Assembly: GCA_023213315.1 (NCBI GenBank)
Contig: JAKCPI010007874.1
Coordinates: 1-64,000 of the forward strand
Direction: 5' to 3'
DNA length: 64,000 nt
DNA from: Euborellia annulipes
Taxonomy: Eukaryota > Arthropoda > Insecta > Dermaptera > Anisolabididae
The notes below the pieces were generated by a model. The model did no database searches, had not been told where the DNA came from, and saw only the letters and a list, made by a program, of their open reading frames with translations. A program made the translations under genes and the position numbers. This document shows positions 58,048-64,000 of this stretch, one piece after another (positions within the stretch are counted from its first letter, which is position 1; each line of letters starts with the position of its first letter).

Positions 58048-58194
58048 GAAAGCGCGAAAATTGTTTCGGTATTTATTTATTTTTTTTGGCCAATCAGGGC
58101 TCTATGGAGTAAAACGCCGAAACACGTGAAAATTTTTTTGGCTCAAAGTATCACCTCAATTTTTTTCAAACGAATCCGTGATATACTCACTTGC

Positions 58195-58520
58195 TCCCCT
58201 TGTTAGTATAATTGTTCACGCCTTAATTTTTCTCTAATTTGCTAAATCCTCAATCTCAGGTGGAAATGTTTCGCGAGCGAGTGAACATCTTCATCAGTGC
58301 GCGAAATAGAAAGAAAAGAGAGAGAGAGAGAGAGAGAAAAGCCGCAATAAACTGAACATCTTTATTAAATCTTAAGGGAAGTCTAGCGAAAGGTCGAAGG
58401 GTGGGAGGCGCAGAGAGCTCACTGAATTAATTTTATTACCCTACAACTTGGAGGAAATATGCTTAAGTGAAAATATCTCTTTCCGCTTTAATTGCTCAAC
58501 TACCCTTGCCTTTGCTTTGC
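58195..58520. other. GC-richer stretch with hammerhead core and GA repeat
   Basis: The minus strand has an exact CTGATGA (58297-58291) and GAAAC (58272-58268), though stem II between them is not convincing. (GA)n at 58317-58336. The unique remainder could be regulatory. Confidence 0.35.
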
Positions 58521-58782
58521 CTGCTTGGAAATAAATAGTAGCTTGGAAGACTTCATGGTCCAGTGCAGAGGAAAATATAAATTATCCCTCGAAAAGTACA
58601 AGTTTTTTTTTCTCATAAATTAATTTTTTTTTTAATGAAAATTAATATACACAACATGATAGGATAATTCATTTTTAGAATTTTTTTAAATATGAGTTGG
58701 TAAATTTATTGAATGAATTTTGATCGTGCATACTCAAATATCTATAATTACTTTAGTATTATGCTGGAGGGGGAGAGGGGTT

Positions 58783-59402
58783 ACCTCTATATAACTTATA
58801 TGTTAATATATAGAGAGATAAAGTATTGGATTCATGTCAAAAATTCGTTGTCGAGATTTTGATTTTGATTTACGTTTTGTGGTCCCCTGAATCCGAAAAA
58901 GTGGTTTTCGCAACATGGTCTGCCTGTGTGTGTGTGTGTGTGTGTGTGTCTGTGTTCAATTTAAAGCATGAAGGAATTGAGCTAGGAGGTTGAAATTTTA
59001 TATTTAAGTTAGGCACTCCCCCTGAGACGTAACAGGAAGCTTTTAATCAAAATCGGCCAAAAAGTACTAGTACTTTACTGATGTAGTTTTTTAGTTTTTT
59101 TTTCGATTTTCTCAAAATTCGCTTAAGATTCTCTCTAAAATGTATATTCTCATTTTGCCATTGAAATTTTCTGAAGACCACTTTACTCTTGTACTTCATA
59201 GGAAGGATAGGAGAAATTATTTTCATGGTAACAAAATATAAATATTTTCCCATACTAATAAATTTTACATCTTGAATTCTAATATATCGGCGGAAACTAA
59301 TTATATGTCGACACGAAAAATCTGGTGTGACAAGCACAGAACATAATATTTCAATTACCGAAGGTAAGAGAAAGTTGTGTGCTGTGCGACAGTCACACCA
59401 TA
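58783..59402 (-). mobile_element. HPC family, nearly complete copy
   Basis: Right hairpin remnant 58783-58836, a (TG)n block at 58926-58950, body and full left hairpin 59316-59402. Confidence 0.85.
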
Positions 59403-59404
59403 TT

Positions 59405-60050
59405 TTTTTTTACTTAATAAACTAGTTTTGAATTTGATACAAACTGGGTTTATTAAAATCCAAGCACGAAAGAATATGAAAAACGATTGAAAAGTGAAGT
59501 TAGACACTTAGTGACGGCTTGATAACTAGTATTTTTTTAATTAAAATAATTTTTTTTTTACCCAAAATTTGTATTCATAGTTTAAAAGTAAAACCTCAAG
59601 ACTTCCTATTCTATTATATATCTCTTTTTTTATTATATCTCATCAGACGCAATTCATATTCGATCAGGAAAGGAATAAAAGCCATGCCTAGAATTTTTAC
59701 TTCGCCCCAAATGGATGACTTACATATAAAGTATTCGTTACGACAATTATCATAAACTTGCTATTTCAACATTTTATTTGTATTATTATTCTGCAAGGAA
59801 AATAAACTCTATTACGATACTTTAACTTTCCCCCTCTCTTGCTCTTTTTTAAAGGGATAAAATAAATAAACAACACCATTTTGTTTTAAAATAAGCAAAG
59901 ATTTCAAGCGAAATATGTTAGTTTTATTTATACCTTTTCAAAAAATATCTATATTTAAAAAGATTGGCCGGGCAGAAATTGTTAGGTATTTTTCTATTCC
60001 ATTTTTGTAATTTTTTTCTTCTCTTGCTTGTAAATTTGGTTTATTAGTAT
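59405..60050. other. AT-rich DNA, nothing recognised
   Basis: A 78-codon ORF at 59519 has no recognisable feature. Confidence 0.4.
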
Positions 60051-60051
60051 A

Positions 60052-60258
60052 CAGTCGGCCACAAATGCCTAATATGAGAGTGGAGCCTTGAGCTTAGGCA
60101 ATAAAAATGCTTAGCCGTCGGAAGTGTTGTCTTAGAAATAGCTTCTCTCCTTCAGTTGCATTAAAAATTGCTGATTTATTTATTTAAAAAAAATTGGTTT
60201 GATTGTCTAAGCTCAAGGCTCCACTCTCGAGCACATCAGGCACTTATGGTACCGATTG
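60052..60258. mobile_element. TA-flanked MITE (family L), best copy
   Basis: The ends CAGTCGGCCACAAATGCC and, reversed, CAATCGGTACCATAAGTGCC are flanked by TA. AGTGGAGCCTTGAGCTTAGG and its complement lie inward. Confidence 0.8.
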
Positions 60259-60275
60259 TACAAGTCCCTTTAGAT

Positions 60276-60345
60276 AAGTGGTTCCCAACTAGTGGTCTGC
60301 AAGGGAATCCCAAGTGGTCCGCGAGGCGGATGTCATAATTAAAAA
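60276..60345. repeat. hAT-like end
   Basis: GTGGTTCCCAACTAGTGGTC and GTGGTCCGCGAGGCGG are the usual start of CAGTGGTTCTCAA-type hAT elements. The other end was not found. Confidence 0.5.
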
Positions 60346-60481
60346 AAAATGTAAATTTATAAAAAATATTATTATTAAATAAAACAGGCTCCAATAAATC
60401 TCATTAGCACTGGACCTGACGAAATCGAACGCAAGATATCTTTCACCTGTGCTAATTCCAAAATATTTGTAACAATACATT

Positions 60482-60965
60482 TTTACTTTCTCTTACCTCT
60501 ATATATATGTTAATATATATAGAGAGAGAAAGTATTGGATTCATGTCGAAAATTCGATGTCGAGATTTTGATGGATATACACGTTTTGAGGTCCCCTGAA
60601 TCCAAAAAAGTGGACCTGGTCTGTCTGTGAACAAAATATCTCAAGAACGAAAAGAGCTAGGAGGTTGAAATTTTGTATTTAACTTAGGTACCACCCTGGC
60701 ACGTGACACGAAGCTTTTGAACAAAATTGGCCAAAAAGTACTAGAACTTTACTGATGTACTTTTTCAATTTTTTTCGACTTTCTCAAAATTTGCTCGAAC
60801 GATTTTGATTAAAATACAAAAATCAATTATTTTTTAAATTCTCTTTAAAATGTATATTCTCATTTTGCCTTGAAAATTGTTTCAAGCACATTTTACTCTT
60901 GTGCTTCATAGGAAAAATAGGAGAAATGGTTAACAAAATATAAATATTATATTTTCCCAAGTTTA
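60482..60965 (-). repeat. HPC family copy, left hairpin lost
   Basis: A perfect-looking right hairpin (60485-60533) and the body through AGTACTAGAACTTTACTGAT to AACAAAATATAAATATTA. Confidence 0.85.
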
Positions 60966-61169
60966 ATGTGGTAAATGTAATAAAATTAATTTAATGCTTC
61001 CCGTGTTTGGCACAATATTTTTTTTAATTAAAAAAATATAAACATAAAAGAAGAGGGATTTAGCATAAGATGAAAACTTCTAATTATATTTAAAACCTTT
61101 TATTTGTAATATTTTAAAGTTTTACTTCAACCATTTTAATGTAGGCCTACTGTAGTTTTATTCGGGAGG

Positions 61170-61260
61170 TGCCATGACGTTGAAACATGTCATATATGAC
61201 TAAGGGGGCCTAAGGGGGAGAGACCCTGCGCGACACAGTCGGGCTTAGCCTCTATTAATT
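61170..61260. other. short GC-rich patch
   Basis: GGGGGCCTAAGGGGGAGAG and GCGCGACACAGTCGGGC. No repeat match. Unassigned. Confidence 0.25.
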
Positions 61261-61424
61261 ATAATAAAGAAGTAAAAAAATTTTACGTAATTCATATTCC
61301 CATTTGGATGCTCTCAGTTCTAAATTTGAAATATCTGTAGGTTGTCCTGAAGGTTATATTATTGTCTTTTTGTTTTTGTGATTGTTATTGTCGGTTGACA
61401 TGGGAGAATTCAATTAAAAAAGAT

Positions 61425-61680
61425 AACCTCCCCCTCCCTTGGCCACATCCTTCTCCAGGAAGAAACCTTGACTTAATACGTGCGACGTCACACTTTTTGT
61501 TCTTTTCTTAAATGTGTATTTCCTAAAACAGAATCTCTAGTAATCCTGGAGCATTTAGCCAAGGGAATTAATTTCTCGAGGGTCGTTAGCAAGCTCCTCG
61601 CTTCTAGAGCTCAACTGGACTTTAAGAAATCAAATACTTCTCCAAACACTTGTCTCTCTTTCCCCCGCTCTCTTTTTAAA
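61425..61680. other. moderately GC-rich unique island
   Basis: Contains TGCGACGTCACAC (CRE-like), AGTAATCCTGG and GGGAATTAATTTC. A 113-codon plus-strand ORF (61480-61821) has no domain or signal I recognise. Left as possible regulatory DNA. Confidence 0.3.
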
Positions 61681-61934
61681 CGAGCCAGGTTTAAATTATT
61701 TCTTAATTGTAGCCTTATAAAACATCTAAAGAATCTTTCGACGTTAGATACAAAAATATTTTGTAACTTTTATGGTAACAAAATATATTGTAAATACGAA
61801 AGGACGCGACGTGCCAAGTAGTAGGCCTATAAATGAGGATAGGTGTAGGCTAGTCTCCTGGGAATGAGAAAATCACTTTTTAGTGTGTTTTCTTTGAATA
61901 TTTCGAAGGCATTCTTCATCAGCGGCTCACTTTA

Positions 61935-62300
61935 AGGCTGAACGCACACCAATTGATCAAAACGCTCTTGGACAGGTTTTGTCCAAGAGCAAAACGTTTT
62001 GCTCAATGCCAACGCACACCGATTAGGCAAAATGTTTTGTCATTGAGAGTTTTTGCCTAATCGGTGTGCGTTGGCATTTTTTGCTCAATGGCCGAACATT
62101 TTGTTCAATGTTAAAGCACACCAATTGAACAAAACGCTCAATGGCAAAACACTTTGCTCAATGATGTCGAATCATTTCCTGTTTTGCCTCTTCGGTGTCC
62201 GTTGACTTATAGAAAAGCATTGAAAAAACAGTTTTAGGCACGATTAGTCAAAAACGTTTTGTTCGAAAACGTTTTTGCTCAATTGGTGTGCGTACAGCCT
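61935..62300. mobile_element. TIR element with repeated CGCACACCAATTGA modules
   Basis: The ends AGGCTGAACGCACACCAATT and, reversed, AGGCTGTACGCACACCAATT match closely. Inside, GCACACCGATTAGGC and its complement and many AAAACGTTTTGCTCAAT-like units recur on both strands. Confidence 0.75.
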
Positions 62301-62313
62301 AATGAGATTTCTA

Positions 62314-62431
62314 AGCGAAATGTCAGAAAGGCAGGTCCACACATAATAAGCAGCTCTCGCAAGCAATAAAGCTTCAAATTGCTTGTGAGAAATTGTTATT
62401 ATGTGTGGACCTGCCTTTCTGACGTTTCGCT
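62314..62431. repeat. 118-nt hairpin with 36-bp arms
   Basis: 62314-62349 pairs with 62396-62431 (GTCAGAAAGGCAGGTCCACA against its complement), with a second inner stem (CTCGCAAGCAAT / ATTGCTTGTGAG). It lies inside the fold-back repeat. Confidence 0.8.
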
Positions 62432-62547
62432 CTCAACTTGTATGTGCCATTAGAGTGAGCCGCTGATGAAGAAGTGCTATTAAATGCCTTCGAAATATTC
62501 GGAGAAAACACTCTAAAAAGTTTTCTCATTGTTAAGAAACTAGCCTA

Positions 62548-62680
62548 TCCACAAAATATAAATATTTCCCTATGAACGATTAAAACTCTTGGTTTTTGAT
62601 ATCGGAAACTAAATATACACCTGTATCTGAAGACAAAAAAATCTGGTGAAATGAGCGGTCAGTTGCACCAAATTTTTTAG
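62548..62680 (-). repeat. HPC left-end remnant
   Basis: AAAATATAAATATTTCCC, CGGAAACTAAATATAC and AAAAATCTGGTGAAATGAGC are the HPC left part on the minus strand. The fold-back at 61847 adjoins it, probably inserted into it. Confidence 0.6.
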
Positions 62681-63039
62681 TGTTTTTTTTTTTTTAAGGA
62701 AATATTCTATACGTCTGCTGGGAATTTTGAAATAAAATAAATTTTGAATAGATTTTGATGCTACAGCCACCTTCTATTATTTAAAATAAATTTTAATGAA
62801 ACTCTTAAAGAGTTTATATTCTATGTCAAAAAAGAAGAAAAATCTTTTATAATAAATTCCGATTAGAATTTAAAAAGTTTATAAAAATAAAAATAAAAAA
62901 AACCTGTTCTAATATCAGTAATTATTACTACAACAAAATATTTTCCAAAATTTTTTTTATTTTTTAAATTAAAGCATTTTAAATAATTAAACTAGTTTTA
63001 TTATTTAATAGGTAGGGCCTTAACGTATAATTAGAAGGA

Positions 63040-63350
63040 ATGAATTATTTATATTGGCAGAGGCTTAGAAAAAAGCCAAGGATGGCACAGCTTTCTTTAG
63101 CAACAGGCCAATTAAGAGCCAGGTAATTACATACGGCCCAGCTAAATGAGAAACACTGTACTACGCACAGCAGACATGGATTATAATAATTATCCTCATT
63201 AAATCGGCTTCGTCAGTCAATTTTGATAAGCGAGAAACAGAAATGGCCTCCGGGGCTGATTTATTATTCAAAAATCTTATCCGTTCCGAAACATGGTTTT
63301 CTTCTACTTCTTCTTGAATAAATACTTTCAGATCACGGAACCGATGATAA
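63040..63350. promoter_or_regulatory. island rich in homeodomain and GATA-type motifs
   Basis: GCCAATTAAG, GGTAATTACAT, GGATTATAATAATTATCC and CTCATTAAATCG occur within about 105 bp (63108-63208), with TTGATAAGCG and GATGATAAGG nearby. Unique sequence, no repeat match. ORFs here look fortuitous. Confidence 0.4.
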
Positions 63351-63739
63351 GGAGAGTAAAAAATAGACATAAATAGTTTTTGTAAATTTTAACTATCAGA
63401 GGAAAATAGTACTGTATAATATTTTTTATAAAGAAATGATATACCCAATTACAGTCTACGTAATCAAAAATCCAAATAAGAATATGTTGTTTTTGTTTCC
63501 TGAAGAACATCACCATCATTTCATTGGGCCAAACGAGGGGGGATTTACCCGACATTTACTAGTTATTGTTGACCCTCATCAACTGGAAAAGCCTATATAT
63601 ATATATTTATCTTTATATATTTAATTTTTCTGTCCGTGTGTAGGTGTGTCCTCACCCTCCTTAACCAATTTTGAAATTATTTTTTAATTTTTTGTGTAGG
63701 TTTGTGAGAATCGTGGTTGTTTAATTAAAAATAAATAAA

Positions 63740-63813
63740 TAATTAATTAAAATAAAAAAAAAAAAAAAAAAAAATTTAAAAGATAAGGAAAAAGGGTAAA
63801 AAAAAAAAAATTA

Positions 63814-63846
<33 letters not shown>

Positions 63847-64000
63847 TTATAATTTAATATTATTATTATCGGATAAACTTTTTGTGTGGGGGGAGGCGGG
63901 GAAGGGATAAGAATAAAAAATTAAAATTTAAAAATAAAAAATAAAAAAATATAAATATATTAAAAATAAAAAAAAAAGGAAAGAGGGAGTAAGTTTTTGT
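63740..64000. repeat. A/T homopolymer-rich low-complexity tract
   Basis: Long A runs (63755-63773) and T runs (63813-63841), then A-rich DNA with a short G-rich patch. Length in this tract is prone to sequencing error. Confidence 0.8.

Larger units (their letters stand above)
61847..62550. repeat. fold-back with nested palindromes and hammerhead-like cores
   Basis: Outer arms 61847-61934 and 62451-62550 both carry GCTGATGAAG .. CTTCGAAATATTC-like sequence. The left arm has it on minus (CTGATGA 61922-61916), the right arm on plus (62463-62469, GAAAT 62492-62496). Two further palindromes sit inside (61935-62300 and 62314-62431). Confidence 0.75.

Noticed and set aside
61480..61821. 113-codon plus-strand ORF
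   Set aside because: No domain, motif or compositional sign of a real protein; splice context unknown. It may simply be a chance frame in a less AT-rich stretch.
18900..64000. Hox-cluster microRNAs mir-10 or mir-993
   Set aside because: I searched by eye for CCCTGTAGATCCG and for the mir-993 core on both strands and found neither.
1..64000. A second homeobox (Hox3/zen, lab or Dfd)
   Set aside because: No WFQNRR-coding sequence on either strand.

Overview
This is an AT-rich, repeat-laden stretch of an animal genome, almost certainly from an arthropod. The only gene I can support is the first coding exon of the Hox gene proboscipedia (pb, Hox2), on the minus strand at 18127-18544. It carries the Hox2 signature GFINSQPSMAEF and the hexapeptide block VPEYPWMKEKKTARKS, and it ends in a clean splice donor. 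I found no homeobox on either strand. The homeodomain exon must therefore lie beyond base 1, and the intron that follows this exon is longer than 18.1 kb. Species cannot be fixed from this sequence alone.

Layout. Bases 1-18126 are pb intron (minus-strand transcription runs toward base 1). A CpG-rich island at about 17990-18900 covers the exon and its 5' leader. Bases 18900-64000 are upstream of pb; in a canonical cluster this side faces Hox3/zen and then Dfd, but none of their exons are present.

Repeats. (a) A hairpin-ended family, called HPC here, with about 19 full or broken copies. (b) Several tRNA-headed SINE families that share one 3' tail module despite different heads. (c) TIR elements: TA-flanked Tc1/mariner-type MITEs, hAT-type elements with 8-bp target duplications, and a two-copy family with 3-bp duplications. 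(d) Fold-back elements, several with a hammerhead-ribozyme-like core (CTGATGA, stem, GAAAC) of the kind known from Penelope-like retroelements. Nesting is frequent.

Between the repeats sit about 20 short islands of higher GC and normal complexity. Several hold clusters of homeodomain-type TAAT sites, PBC/Hox-type TGATTAAT sites, an octamer or a CRE. They are the best candidates for pb regulatory DNA, but this is inference from composition and short motifs. No tRNA, rRNA, known Hox microRNA or CRISPR array was recognised.
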